A stretch of 20,582 nucleotides of DNA from JBOGGN01 sp050744165 (GTDB lineage: Bacteria > Actinomycetota > Acidimicrobiia > Acidimicrobiales > Palsa-688), in contig JBOGGN010000297.1 of the NCBI GenBank assembly GCA_050744165.1, positions 1-20,582 of the forward strand, given 5' to 3'. This document shows positions 1 to 7,077 of the stretch, piece after piece. Positions within the stretch are counted from its first letter, which is position 1. Each line of letters opens with the position of its first letter. The position numbers were made by a program, and so were the translations under genes. Below the pieces are notes generated by a model that made no database searches, had not been told where the DNA came from, and saw only the letters and a program-made list of their open reading frames with translations.

Positions 1-1331
1 GCCTGGACGTCGCCGTTGCTCAGGAAGTTCTGGAGGTCCAGCCACTCGCCCTGACCGGCGGTGCCGCCGAACGCGGCCGGAGCCTCGTCGGACATGTCGA
101 AGACCAGGTTGTTGCCTGCGTCGACGATGGCCTTGCCGAGGCCGGCCGAGGTGGCATCGGGGTAGGCCGAGTTGTCCAGGTTCTTGTTGGCCGACAGGAA
201 GCCGCTCCCCGTTGCCGACACCAGGATCTTGGCCGCCTCGGGCGAGGCCAGGTACTGCTGGAAGGCAGCGGCCGCAGTGTTCTTGGTGAATGCCACCGCG
301 AAGTCACCCGCGGCCTCAACCTCGGCCGGCGAGTTGTTGATCGAGGGGAAAACGAAGAACTTGGCCGTGGTCCCGACAGGGGAGGGGTCGTTGTCGCTGG
401 TGATGGTGGTCGCCACGAAGCTGGCCTCGTACACGATCGCCGACGTGGGGCTGGCCTTGAACACGTTGTCCACCGAGCCGGTGAACGGAACTTTCACGGC
501 GTTGGCCGGAGGGCCGATCAGCGACGGGTCGCCCCAGATCTGCTTGAGGTCATTGAGGGCGGTAGCGACCGTGGGATCGGTCCACTTGATCTGATGCTTG
601 GCCAGCATGTTGTAATCGTTCAGGCCCGCAGTGCGCAGATAGACGTTCTCGAACCAGTCGGTAAGGGTCCAGCCGTCGCCACCGCCCACCGAGATCGGCA
701 CCGACACGCCCGAGGAAGACAGCGTCTTGGCGTCGTTGACGAAGTCCTGCCAGGAAGCGGGATTCGAAGTGATGCCGGCGTTCTTGAACGAGTTGGCGTT
801 GTACCAGACGGTGGACTTGTCGGATGCGTCGACCGGGACGCCGTACAGGGTGCCGTTGGCCGAGCCGAGCTGGGCCCAAACGCTGGGGAAGTTGGCGTTC
901 ACCGCCGATTGGGCAGCGGCGCTGACCGGCTGGATCTTGCCCGCGGCGGCGTAGGACTGGATGGAGCCGGGGAAGGACAGCATGGCGATGTCGGGCGGGG
1001 TGCCGCCGGACACCTGGGTGCCGAGCACGGTGGTGAGGTTGCCGCCTGCCGCCGGGGTGTAGGTGCCCTTGGCGCCGGTCCTCTGGTCGAAGTCGTCCAG
1101 CACCGACTGGAAGGCCGCCTGCTCACCCGACGTCCACACCCCGAGGATGGTGAAGGATTGGCCGTTCAGGTTGGGCAACGCGGCGCTGCCGGTGGTCGTT
1201 GACGACCCAGCGCCTGACCCTGACGAGGTCGTCGTGTTGGTGGTCGACTTCTTGCTGGAGCCGCAACCGGCCACCAGCGCCACGGCGGCGAACAGCGCGC
1301 CGGCGCCGGCCAACTTGCGTTTGATCATCAT
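1..1331 (-). CDS. ABC transporter solute-binding lipoprotein, sugar type (3' end beyond window)
   Basis: This is an extracellular family 1-type solute-binding protein that would capture a sugar or similar solute outside the membrane and deliver it to an ABC importer. Seen: a lipoprotein signal (MMIKRK, hydrophobic stretch, VAGC with the lipidated Cys at residue 23), a Ser/Thr/Gly-rich linker to about residue 48, then a body with typical motifs such as GGTPPDIAMLS, a WYNANSFKNAGI-type segment and a C-terminal GEWLDLQNFL. About 443 codons are present, close to the usual length, so few residues are missing. The start ATG at 1331 overlaps the TGA of the upstream ATPase gene (ATGA), with an AGGAGGA ribosome site just before it, so the two are translationally coupled. 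Permease genes would be expected to follow beyond the left edge. The substrate cannot be read from sequence; carbohydrate is inferred from the ATPase class. Confidence 0.9.
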   Translation of the reverse strand, partial: MMIKRKLAGAGALFAAVALVAGCGSSKKSTTNTTTSSGSGAGSSTTTGSAALPNLNGQSFTILGVWTSGEQAAFQSVLDDFDQRTGAKGTYTPAAGGNLTTVLGTQVSGGTPPDIAMLSFPGSIQSYAAAGKIQPVSAAAQSAVNANFPSVWAQLGSANGTLYGVPVDASDKSTVWYNANSFKNAGITSNPASWQDFVNDAKTLSSSGVSVPISVGGGDGWTLTDWFENVYLRTAGLNDYNMLAKHQIKWTDPTVATALNDLKQIWGDPSLIGPPANAVKVPFTGSVDNVFKASPTSAIVYEASFVATTITSDNDPSPVGTTAKFFVFPSINNSPAEVEAAGDFAVAFTKNTAAAAFQQYLASPEAAKILVSATGSGFLSANKNLDNSAYPDATSAGLGKAIVDAGNNLVFDMSDEAPAAFGGTAGQGEWLDLQNFLSNGDVQ

Positions 1332-2728
1332 TGTTTCTTCTCCTCCTGTTGCTTTCGGGTCTTCTCGTCTCGAATGGCGACGCCGGTGTGGGGGTCGAAA
1401 AAGTGCAGCCGGCTCGTGTCGATGGCGACAACGACCCGTTCCTGTTCCTTGACCGGGCTCCTGGGGTTGAACCTGGCCACTAGTGCCGCTTTACCCTCGC
1501 GGGCGAACATCGTGTCGCCGGACTCCTTGGCCAGTTCCACCACGTCCTCGTTTCCTTGGACGGGGGGGATGTCGACGGTCATGTGGACCATCAGGTCTGA
1601 GCCGAGGGGCTCCACTAGCTCCGCGAACGCACTTAGGGTGCGGCCGCCTGAGCCTTGGCTTCCGTTGCGTTGGCTTCCGGGGGCTTGGCTGGGGCTGGGA
1701 CCCGGGCCGGGCCCGGGGGCTTGGCTTCCGCTGTCTTGGCCGGGGCTGGGGCCGGGGCCGGGGCCTCCGCCCGAGCCTTGGCCGGGACCTCCGCCTGAGC
1801 CTTGGCCGGATCCTTGGCCGGAGCCGTTGACGAGGGAGGCGTCCTGCATGTCCTCGGGCCGGAAGCCGATGATCAGGTTCTGGCCGACGTACTTGCCCAG
1901 GAGGGGGTGGCTGGCAACCACCTCGGCGGGGACCGCGAGTGTCTCTGCCCCCACGGTCACCGAGAAGGCTCCATCGCCGTCCTTCTCCAGCGAGGACGGC
2001 AGGAAGTTCATGGCGGGCGATCCGATGAACCCAGCCACGAACAGGTTGTCGGGCCAGTCGTAGAGCACCTGGGGCGGCGCGATCTGTTGCAGCACGCCCT
2101 TCTTCATCACCGCCACCCGGTGGCCGAGGGTCATGGCCTCCACCTGGTCGTGGGTCACGTAGATGGTGGTGACCGACAAGTCCCGCTGAATGCGTGCGAT
2201 CTCAGCGCGGGTCTGTACCCGCAGCTTGGCGTCGAGGTTGGAGAGCGGCTCGTCCATCAGGAAGGCCTGGGGGTGGCGGACGATGGCCCGTCCCATGGCC
2301 ACCCGCTGGCGTTGGCCACCGGAAAGATTGCGTGGCTTGCGGTCGAGATATTCGCTCAGCCCGAGGACCCGGGCGGCCTCTTCAACCTGCTTTTTCATTT
2401 CCCCCTTGGGGACCTTCCGCAAGGCCAGGCCGAAGCCGATGTTGTCACGCACTGACAAATGGGGGTACAGGGCGTAGGACTGGAACACCATCGCGATGTC
2501 GCGGTCCCGGGGGGGGACGTTGTTGACGACGCGGTCACCGATGCGGATCTCCCCTTCGGTGATGCTTTCCAACCCAGCCACCATCCGCAGGGCCGTCGTC
2601 TTGCCGCACCCAGACGGGCCGACGAACACGACCAGCTCCCCGTCGCCGATATCGATATTGAGGTCCTTGACCGCTCGCGTGCCGTCGTCGTACACCTTGC
2701 CGACGTGTGACAACGTCAAAGTGGACAC
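1328..2728 (-). CDS. ABC transporter ATP-binding protein, MsmK/UgpC/MalK type
   Basis: This is the cytoplasmic ATPase of a carbohydrate importer (CUT1 class), 466 residues. Seen: Walker A GPSGCGKTT at 37-45, Q-loop Gln83, signature LSGGQ at 135-139, Walker B AFLMDE at 155-160, D-loop SNLD at 163-166 and H-loop His193. Residues from about 235 onward form the OB/TOBE regulatory domain, including the typical IIGFRPEDM. Odd: residues about 301-362 are a Gly/Pro/Ser/Gln low-complexity insertion between two TOBE strands; relatives are usually 360-400 residues, so the insertion explains the extra length. The start is GTG at 2728 behind a G-rich ribosome site (GGGGGG); the ATG two bases upstream is out of frame and stops after four codons. 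Its stop overlaps the start of the binding-protein gene. Such ATPases sometimes serve several importers, but the overlap argues for a dedicated pair. Confidence 0.95.
   Translation of the reverse strand: MSTLTLSHVGKVYDDGTRAVKDLNIDIGDGELVVFVGPSGCGKTTALRMVAGLESITEGEIRIGDRVVNNVPPRDRDIAMVFQSYALYPHLSVRDNIGFGLALRKVPKGEMKKQVEEAARVLGLSEYLDRKPRNLSGGQRQRVAMGRAIVRHPQAFLMDEPLSNLDAKLRVQTRAEIARIQRDLSVTTIYVTHDQVEAMTLGHRVAVMKKGVLQQIAPPQVLYDWPDNLFVAGFIGSPAMNFLPSSLEKDGDGAFSVTVGAETLAVPAEVVASHPLLGKYVGQNLIIGFRPEDMQDASLVNGSGQGSGQGSGGGPGQGSGGGPGPGPSPGQDSGSQAPGPGPGPSPSQAPGSQRNGSQGSGGRTLSAFAELVEPLGSDLMVHMTVDIPPVQGNEDVVELAKESGDTMFAREGKAALVARFNPRSPVKEQERVVVAIDTSRLHFFDPHTGVAIRDEKTRKQQEEKKQ
1650..1830 (-). repeat. GC-rich low-complexity segment inside the ABC ATPase gene
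   Basis: On the coding strand this stretch is a degenerate run of GGN/CCN/CAG/AGC codons, giving Gly-Ser-Gly-Gln and Gly-Pro-Gly-Pro repeats (residues about 301-362). The iteration is visible in the DNA, for example repeated GGCTTGG and GGGGCTGGG blocks on the plus strand. It keeps the reading frame open into a normal TOBE C-terminus, so it is an in-frame expansion and not a disruption. Confidence 0.8.
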
Positions 2729-2769
2729 ATTTTCCCCCCAGAAAAGGTCTCGCTATTCGGATTGATGCG

Positions 2770-2834
2770 CCACGAGCGCGCGAGAATAATGCGGCTCGTG
2801 GTTGGCGTAAGGGCTTGTTGTGGAAGGCATCATA
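2770..2834 (-). promoter_or_regulatory. Probable promoter and inverted repeat upstream of the ABC importer operon
   Basis: On the minus strand a good -10 box TATGAT lies at 2834-2829; a weak -35 match (GGTGCA) is 17 bases upstream. Between the -10 box and the GTG start at 2728 lies a perfect 8-bp inverted repeat, CCACGAGC (2770-2777) and GCTCGTGG (2794-2801), with a 16-base centre. Its place in the leader fits either an operator for a sugar-responsive repressor or an mRNA hairpin. The promoter call rests on the -10 match alone. Confidence 0.45.
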
Positions 2835-2960
2835 CCCCCCTCCGGATTTTTTGCACCTTCGGATTGCGCTCTCTGACCGCGGGGCTGCTGCGGCGGTGTA
2901 CTGCGGCGCAAGCACAGCTCCAGGGCAACGCCCGGAGACCCGATCGGCGGCCGTGGGCGC

Positions 2961-3100
2961 CTTGCTCGGGCCGGTCGGGCGACCCAGTCGGACCGCCTGC
3001 TCGGGCCGGTCGAGCGACCCAGTCGGACCCCCGTCGGCATCCTGCTCGGGCCGGTCGGGCGACCCAGTCGGACCGCCTGCTCGAAGCCGGTCGGGCTCCT
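2961..3100. repeat. 35-bp tandem repeat upstream of the ABC operon
   Basis: Near-identical units beginning C(T/C)TGCTCGGGCCGGTCG start at 2961, 2996, 3041 and 3076. Spacing is 35, 45 and 35 bp; the middle interval carries about 10 extra bases and the fourth copy is incomplete and diverged (TCGAAGCCGG). The non-coding stretch 2729-3220 otherwise holds the promoter region near 2830 and a terminator-like hairpin near 3190; I see no gene in it. Confidence 0.85.
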
Positions 3101-3176
3101 GGCGCGCCCGACGACCCGGTTGGCGGTAGTGGCCACCCAGCTCGGGCCGCGTTGACGCCAGTATCGCCTTGAGCCC

Positions 3177-3201
3177 GCCCCGACCCGGGGCCCGTCGGGG
3201 C
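3177..3201 (-). terminator. Terminator-like hairpin after the GNAT gene
   Basis: GCCCCGAC (3177-3184) pairs perfectly with GTCGGGGC (3194-3201) around a 9-base loop, 20 bases past the GNAT stop codon. There is no U-tract, which is common for high-GC actinobacterial terminators, so function is inferred from position and stem strength. Confidence 0.45.
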
Positions 3202-3220
3202 TTGCTGCGCCTGCTCAGCC

Positions 3221-3733
3221 TCAGGCTGGGTGTGCTGGGTCTCGGCCGTCGAGCTCCAAGCGGAAGGCGAGCAAGCTGAGCTCGGGAACTGGAAACCAAT
3301 CCCGTTCCGGGGTGCGCACAAACCCATTTCTCTGGTACAGCCGGTGGGCGGCGGTCATTTGGGGCGTGGAGTGGAGAAATACTGCCTCCCGGCCGAGTTC
3401 CCGTCCCCGAGCCAGTGCCGCTTCCAGCAGGAGCTGGCCGACCCCTCGACCTTGCGCGCTCGGCGCTACCGCCATCATCCGAACCCCGCACTCCCCATCC
3501 CGGATGTCTTCGGCGAAAGGGCACTTCCCGTCGGGAATGAAGGTGACCGACCCCACGATGTCGTTTCGATCGACGGCGACGAGGACTTCCGCTACGGCGG
3601 CACGACCGGAGACATCGGCGAGCTCCTCGGCGTAGTCGTCGGTCATCGGGAGGTCTGTCACCGCATAGAACGCGGTCACTATCACTTGGCCCGCCGAATC
3701 GGCCTCCTGCGGGTGAACCGGCCGGACGATCAC
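3221..3733 (-). CDS. GNAT family N-acetyltransferase
   Basis: This is a 170-residue single-domain GNAT acetyltransferase, expected to transfer an acetyl group from acetyl-CoA to an amine; the substrate is unknown. Seen: the N-terminal strand MIVRPVHPQEADS, a central beta strand MMAVAPSAQ leading into the acetyl-CoA pyrophosphate loop QGRGVG (94-99), the following helix LLLEAALARGRELG, and the C-terminal motif B region AAHRLYQRNGF with a final strand. The start is GTG at 3733, which gives the usual GNAT N-terminus; it has no clear Shine-Dalgarno site. It lies downstream of the nucleotidyltransferase gene on the same strand, and a 23-bp direct duplication spans the junction, suggesting the two genes once overlapped by a GTGA and were translated together. 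Confidence 0.88.
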   Translation of the reverse strand: MIVRPVHPQEADSAGQVIVTAFYAVTDLPMTDDYAEELADVSGRAAVAEVLVAVDRNDIVGSVTFIPDGKCPFAEDIRDGECGVRMMAVAPSAQGRGVGQLLLEAALARGRELGREAVFLHSTPQMTAAHRLYQRNGFVRTPERDWFPVPELSLLAFRLELDGRDPAHPA

Positions 3734-3773
3734 GACGGGCCGACCGCCTGGATCACGACGGGCCGACCGCCTG
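3728..3773. repeat. 23-bp tandem duplication at a stop/start junction
   Basis: Two perfect, adjacent 23-bp copies (3728-3750 and 3751-3773). On the minus strand each copy ends in GTGATC. The TGA in the first-read copy (3755-3753) ends the nucleotidyltransferase; the GTG in the second (3733-3731) starts the GNAT gene. Removing one copy would restore a 4-base GTGA stop/start overlap. Confidence 0.95.
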
Positions 3774-4682
3774 GATCGCGGCGAGAGCCGGCAGCTCGCC
3801 CGCGGCCACCATCTGCATCACGATGGCTCTGAGGGTGGCCAACTCCTCCGGCCAGGTGATCCCGAAACACCGGCCGTCGACCGGCAACACCTGGACCTGC
3901 GCCTGCCCCCGAGCAACGAGTTGGCCGATGACCACTGGGAGCAGCACCTCCGCTGACGGTTGGTCGCCGTTGAGCTCCTCCTCGAACAACGGCCAGATCG
4001 TCGATCGCAACGCCCACAAGTTCATCGACACCAGCTGCGTGCCGGGCACCGAAGACTCCCCGGCTCCAGCCGCGGCCAGATCCCGAACAGCCCAGCGATC
4101 GTCGGGCCCGCCCTCAGGCGTGGCCGGGCCGATGACGGCTGCCTCGGTGAGCGCTACCAGATCCAACTGCCCATGCCCGGCCATGGCCGGCTCTCGTGTT
4201 CGGCAGAGGGCCCGGTTGACGCCAGTCGACCCGGGCAGCATGGTTCGGGCTAGCCCGAAGCCCACAACGGCGTGCCCCTCGCCGTCCCAACTGCGGAGCG
4301 CCCGAAGGGCGTCGAGCGGGTACAGGTCGTCGGCGTTGGCCACCCCGAACATGTCTTCTCCCGCTAGGACTTGCCGGGCTGCCAATACCGCCGGCACCGT
4401 CCCCCGAGGCCCCGCAGGTTGTTCGACCACATCGATCGACGGTGACGGGTCTCCGCACCGGGCACGGAAGCGACGGGCCAAACGCTCATTCACCTCGTCC
4501 GCCAGATCCGCCCGGGTGACAACGACGACTCGCCCTAACCCCGCGGACCACGCCTCGTGGGTGAGGTATTCCACGATGGTCTCGCCGCCAGGTCCCACCG
4601 GCGTCAGCTGTTTGCATCCTCCGAAGCGTTCGCCCATGCCTGCTGCCAACACGACCAGAGTGCGGCAGCCGGAGCGATCCAC
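3753..4682 (-). CDS. NTP-transferase (sugar-phosphate nucleotidyltransferase-like) protein
   Basis: This is a 309-residue cytoplasmic protein with a GT-A nucleotidyltransferase fold, which would join a nucleotide to a sugar phosphate or similar alcohol phosphate. Seen: the nucleotide-binding loop LAAGMGERFGGCKQL at about 12-26 (the LxAGxGxR...K signature), a GTVPAVLAA segment near 94-102, and the metal-binding ANADDLYP at about 115-122 with Asp118/Asp119. The C-terminal half has FGITWPEEL and ends normally. The start is GTG at 4682, preceded at about 12 bases by AGGA; an ATG at 4690 is out of frame. It is divergent from the DUF2630 gene by 38 bp and upstream of a GNAT gene. It could be a glucose-1-phosphate or cytidylyl-type enzyme; the exact substrate cannot be told. 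Confidence 0.8.
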   Translation of the reverse strand: MDRSGCRTLVVLAAGMGERFGGCKQLTPVGPGGETIVEYLTHEAWSAGLGRVVVVTRADLADEVNERLARRFRARCGDPSPSIDVVEQPAGPRGTVPAVLAARQVLAGEDMFGVANADDLYPLDALRALRSWDGEGHAVVGFGLARTMLPGSTGVNRALCRTREPAMAGHGQLDLVALTEAAVIGPATPEGGPDDRWAVRDLAAAGAGESSVPGTQLVSMNLWALRSTIWPLFEEELNGDQPSAEVLLPVVIGQLVARGQAQVQVLPVDGRCFGITWPEELATLRAIVMQMVAAGELPALAAIQAVGPS

Positions 4683-4705
4683 GCCGACATCCTGCCAGCC
4701 TCCCC

Positions 4706-4711
4706 TAGTGT
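4706..4711 (+). promoter_or_regulatory. Probable -10 box of a leaderless DUF2630 transcript
   Basis: TAGTGT lies nine bases before the ATG at 4721, with no ribosome-binding site between. A weak -35 match CCGACA (4684-4689) is 16 bases upstream. The arrangement matches leaderless actinobacterial promoters; an identical TAGTGT precedes the hydrolase start at 16478. Confidence 0.5.
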
Positions 4712-4720
4712 GGGCGCACG

Positions 4721-4963
4721 ATGGACGACACCGAGATCAGGAGCACCATCGACCGGCTGGTCACCGAGGAACGGGATCTGCGTGCCCAGCATGCGAGCCA
4801 GCCGCTCGACGAGGCCGGGGCGGCTCGGTTGCAGGAAGTCGAAGAGTCGCTCGATCAGTGCTGGGACCTTCTACGCCAGCGCCGGGCTCGCCGCGAATTC
4901 GGCATGAACCCGGACGACACGGCCGTGCGCGACCCCACCGTGGTCGAGCGCTACCGCCAGTAG
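4721..4963 (+). CDS. DUF2630 family protein
   Basis: This is an 80-residue protein of the actinobacterial DUF2630 family, whose function is unknown. Seen: a helical N-terminal half (IRSTIDRLVTEERDLRAQH), the family core LDQCWDLLRQRRARREFG near residues 44-61, and a short C-terminal tail with DPTVVERYRQ. It is probably cytoplasmic, with no signal or membrane segment, and its charge pattern suggests a small helical hairpin. The ATG start is supported by the family N-terminus and the leaderless-type -10 box. It stands alone, divergent from the nucleotidyltransferase gene, with an unrelated repeat-rich spacer after it. Confidence 0.9.
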   Translation: MDDTEIRSTIDRLVTEERDLRAQHASQPLDEAGAARLQEVEESLDQCWDLLRQRRARREFGMNPDDTAVRDPTVVERYRQ

Positions 4964-5017
4964 CGACCAGGACCCGACCGGCCCTCGAAGGGACGTACCG
5001 AGCAGTCAGATTCGGGG

Positions 5018-5078
5018 CGGCAGCGCGTCGGCGACGAGCGGTTCCCCCGACGATGGGGGTGGCTGCGCGTCGCTGCCG
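5018..5078 (+). terminator. Nested inverted repeat after the DUF2630 gene
   Basis: CGGCAGCG (5018-5025) is complementary to CGCTGCCG (5071-5078), enclosing a second short stem CCCCC (5044-5048) / GGGGG (5055-5059). It begins about 55 bases after the stop codon. It could act as a terminator or be a structured RNA remnant; there is no U-tract. Confidence 0.35.
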
Positions 5079-5100
5079 GGCGACCGCGTCAGGTCATCGA

Positions 5101-5174
5101 TCATTCTTGACCGCGTTCGATGAACTTGGGATGCGAAATGGCTGTACTACTGCAGCTGACGCGGCCAGGTTCAC
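5101..5174. repeat. Dispersed repeat element, copy A
   Basis: This 74-base stretch aligns without gaps to 17387-17460 with 10 mismatches by my count. It contains CCGCGTTCGATGAACTTGG (5111-5129), an imperfect inverted copy of the 19-bp unit tandemly repeated just downstream. It lies in the spacer between the convergent DUF2630 (plus) and MFS exporter (minus) genes. The non-coding stretch 4964-5316 holds this element, the nested hairpin before it and the tandem array after it; I see no gene. Confidence 0.9.
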
Positions 5175-5308
5175 CAAACGCGGCCAGGTTCACCAAACGC
5201 GGCCAAGTTCACCAAACGCGGCCAAGTTCACCAAACGCGGCCAAGTTCACCAAACGCGGTCAGGTTCACCAAACGCGGCCAAGTTCACCAAACGCGGCCA
5301 CGTTGAGG
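5161..5308. repeat. 19-bp tandem array, seven full copies plus a partial one
   Basis: The unit GCGGCCAAGTTCACCAAAC repeats at 5161, 5180, 5199, 5218, 5237, 5256 and 5275, with a broken eighth copy at 5294. Variants are limited to CAGG versus CAAG and one GCGGTC. There are no spacers, so it is not a CRISPR array. Open frames across it are artefacts of the repeat. Confidence 0.97.
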
Positions 5309-5316
5309 CGTCTCAC

Positions 5317-6888
5317 CTACCCCACGCGAGGCCGGCGCAACGGCGGCCCGTCGACCGGGCAGCACATCTCGGTCCCAACAGCAGGTGTCACCGAGCCTGG
5401 GCCGACACCCGAGACGCCCGACCCCGCCTCAGCCCCAACCCCCACCGCCTCAGCCCCAGCCCCAGCCGCCTCAGCCCCCACCGCCCCCATTGCCGGCGCA
5501 GGGTTGCGAATCCCGAAGAAGGCGATCACCGCACCCGAGAAGGTGACCGCGGCCGAGATGTACACGGCAGTGTGGAAGCCAGCCGACAGCGCCGCCGGGT
5601 GCGTATAGGACGCACCGGTGATCCCGGCCAGCGCCGGCAGGACGGCGACCGCCAGCAGCCCCGCCGCCCGAGCCACTGCGTTGTTGACACCCGAAGCGAT
5701 CCCCGCCAGGTTGACGTCGGCGGCGGCCAGAACAGTGGCGGTCAACGGCGCCACGGTCAGCGACAGGCCCAGGCCGAACACGATGACCGCAGGCAACACG
5801 TCGGTCACGTAGTGGCCGCCTGGGCTGATCCGCACCATGAGCAACAGCCCGGCGCCCACCACCAAGGGTCCCACGGTCATCGGGATCCGGGGGCCGATGC
5901 GCTGCGACAGGTCCCCCGCCCGGGAGGACAGCAACAACATGATCACCGTCACCGGGAACAGCGCCCCTCCTGCCGCGGCCGGCGAGAACCGCAAGGCCCC
6001 CTGGAGGTCCACCGCCAGCAGGAACAGCAATCCGCTGAGAGCGGCGTACACGACGAATGTCACCAAGTTGGCCGCCGTGAACTGCCGGGAGCCGAAGATC
6101 GACGGCGGCAGCATCGGGTGGCGGATGTGGCGCTCGGTGGCCACGAAGCCGACCAGGCCCAGCACGCCGACGACCCCGATGATCCACACCACCGCCAGCT
6201 CGCCGGGGCTGGGTGCTTCGATCAGGGCGAAGGTAACCCCGGCCAGGCCCACGATCACCAGCCCCGCCCCCAGGAGATCGACGTGGCGGTCGGCGGTCGG
6301 GTCGGTCGACTCGGGCACGTGGCGGGAGGCCAACAGCACCCCGACCGACAGCGGCACGTTCAGGAAAAAGATCAGCCGCCAGGACACCGCCGACACCAGC
6401 CAGCCGCCCACGAACGGCCCGATGGCGGTGGCGATCCCACCTAGCCCCGCCCACGCGCCAATGGCCCGGCCGCGGTCCTCGGGCACGAAACTCGACTCGA
6501 TGATGGCCAGGCTCCCCGGCACCAGCAGTGCCCCGCCCACGCCCTGCAGCGCCCGGGACGCGATCAGCATCGGCAGGTTGAGCGCCGCCCCGCTCAGGAA
6601 CGAGGCGACGGTGAACCACACGACCCCCGCCAGAAACACCCGCTTGCGCCCGAACAGATCTCCGAGCCGCCCGCCGAGCAGGATCAACGCCGAGAGGGAG
6701 ATCAGGTACCCGGTGATGACCCACTGGAGGCCCGAGACCCCGGCACCGAAGTGCTTGCCGATGGTCGGCAGGGCCACATTGACGACCGTTGCGTCGAGGG
6801 AGGCGACCCCCGAGCCGATGATGGTGGCGACGAGCACCCACCGCCCGGGCGTGCTGGCGTAGCGCAGCGACCCCTCGGGTTCGGGCAT
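5317..6888 (-). CDS. MFS transporter, DHA2 (EmrB/QacA) drug-exporter family
   Basis: This is a 523-residue inner-membrane proton-driven exporter of the 14-helix DHA2 type, likely exporting drugs or other hydrophobic compounds. Seen: motif D1 SLDATVVNVALP (30-41), motif A GGRLGDLFGRKR (about 72-83), LQGVGGALLVPG (114-125) and the antiporter motif C region ending GIATAIGPFVGGWL (about 151-164), followed by many hydrophobic segments. The last 60 or so residues are a Gly/Ala/Val-rich tail of GAEA-like repeats after the final membrane helix, an odd extension. The ATG at 6888 begins MPEPEGSLRY, just before the first helix; the frame stays open upstream only through the heptamer repeat, so an earlier start is unlikely. 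It is divergent from the 7078 gene. The substrate is unknown. Confidence 0.92.
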   Translation of the reverse strand: MPEPEGSLRYASTPGRWVLVATIIGSGVASLDATVVNVALPTIGKHFGAGVSGLQWVITGYLISLSALILLGGRLGDLFGRKRVFLAGVVWFTVASFLSGAALNLPMLIASRALQGVGGALLVPGSLAIIESSFVPEDRGRAIGAWAGLGGIATAIGPFVGGWLVSAVSWRLIFFLNVPLSVGVLLASRHVPESTDPTADRHVDLLGAGLVIVGLAGVTFALIEAPSPGELAVVWIIGVVGVLGLVGFVATERHIRHPMLPPSIFGSRQFTAANLVTFVVYAALSGLLFLLAVDLQGALRFSPAAAGGALFPVTVIMLLLSSRAGDLSQRIGPRIPMTVGPLVVGAGLLLMVRISPGGHYVTDVLPAVIVFGLGLSLTVAPLTATVLAAADVNLAGIASGVNNAVARAAGLLAVAVLPALAGITGASYTHPAALSAGFHTAVYISAAVTFSGAVIAFFGIRNPAPAMGAVGAEAAGAGAEAVGVGAEAGSGVSGVGPGSVTPAVGTEMCCPVDGPPLRRPRVG

Positions 6889-6960
6889 GCCCAAGTTTGG
6901 CCGCCCCGCAGGTGCTACGCCGCGGGCATCACGGGTGGCCCCGCCTAAACTCAGACCGAA

Positions 6961-7030
6961 CGCCCGACGCCCGACGCCCGACGCCCGACGCCCGACGCCC
7001 GACGCCCCACGCCCCACGCCGGACGCTCCA
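6961..7030. repeat. 7-bp tandem repeat between divergent genes
   Basis: Ten heptamers run from 6961: six perfect CGCCCGA copies (6961-7002), then CGCCCCA twice, CGCCGGA and CGCTCCA. The array lies between the start of the MFS exporter (6888) and the GTG of the 7078 gene, where a change in copy number would alter promoter or leader spacing. Confidence 0.95.
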
Positions 7031-7077
7031 CGCCCGCCCCGCCCATCCGCCCGTCCACCTCGACCGAGGAGATCTCC

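Noticed and set aside
2535..3524. Minus-strand open frame across the 35-bp repeats
   Set aside because: It overlaps the ATPase and GNAT genes in another frame and is built from the repeat; there is no domain or ribosome site.
5161..5308. CRISPR-like array of short repeats
   Set aside because: The 19-bp units are directly adjacent with no spacers, and there are no cas genes; it is a simple tandem array.
3823..6444. Very long plus-strand open frame (873 codons)
   Set aside because: It runs antisense through the nucleotidyltransferase and MFS genes and across the 19-bp array. Its translation is Arg/Pro/His-rich without motifs, a high-GC artefact.
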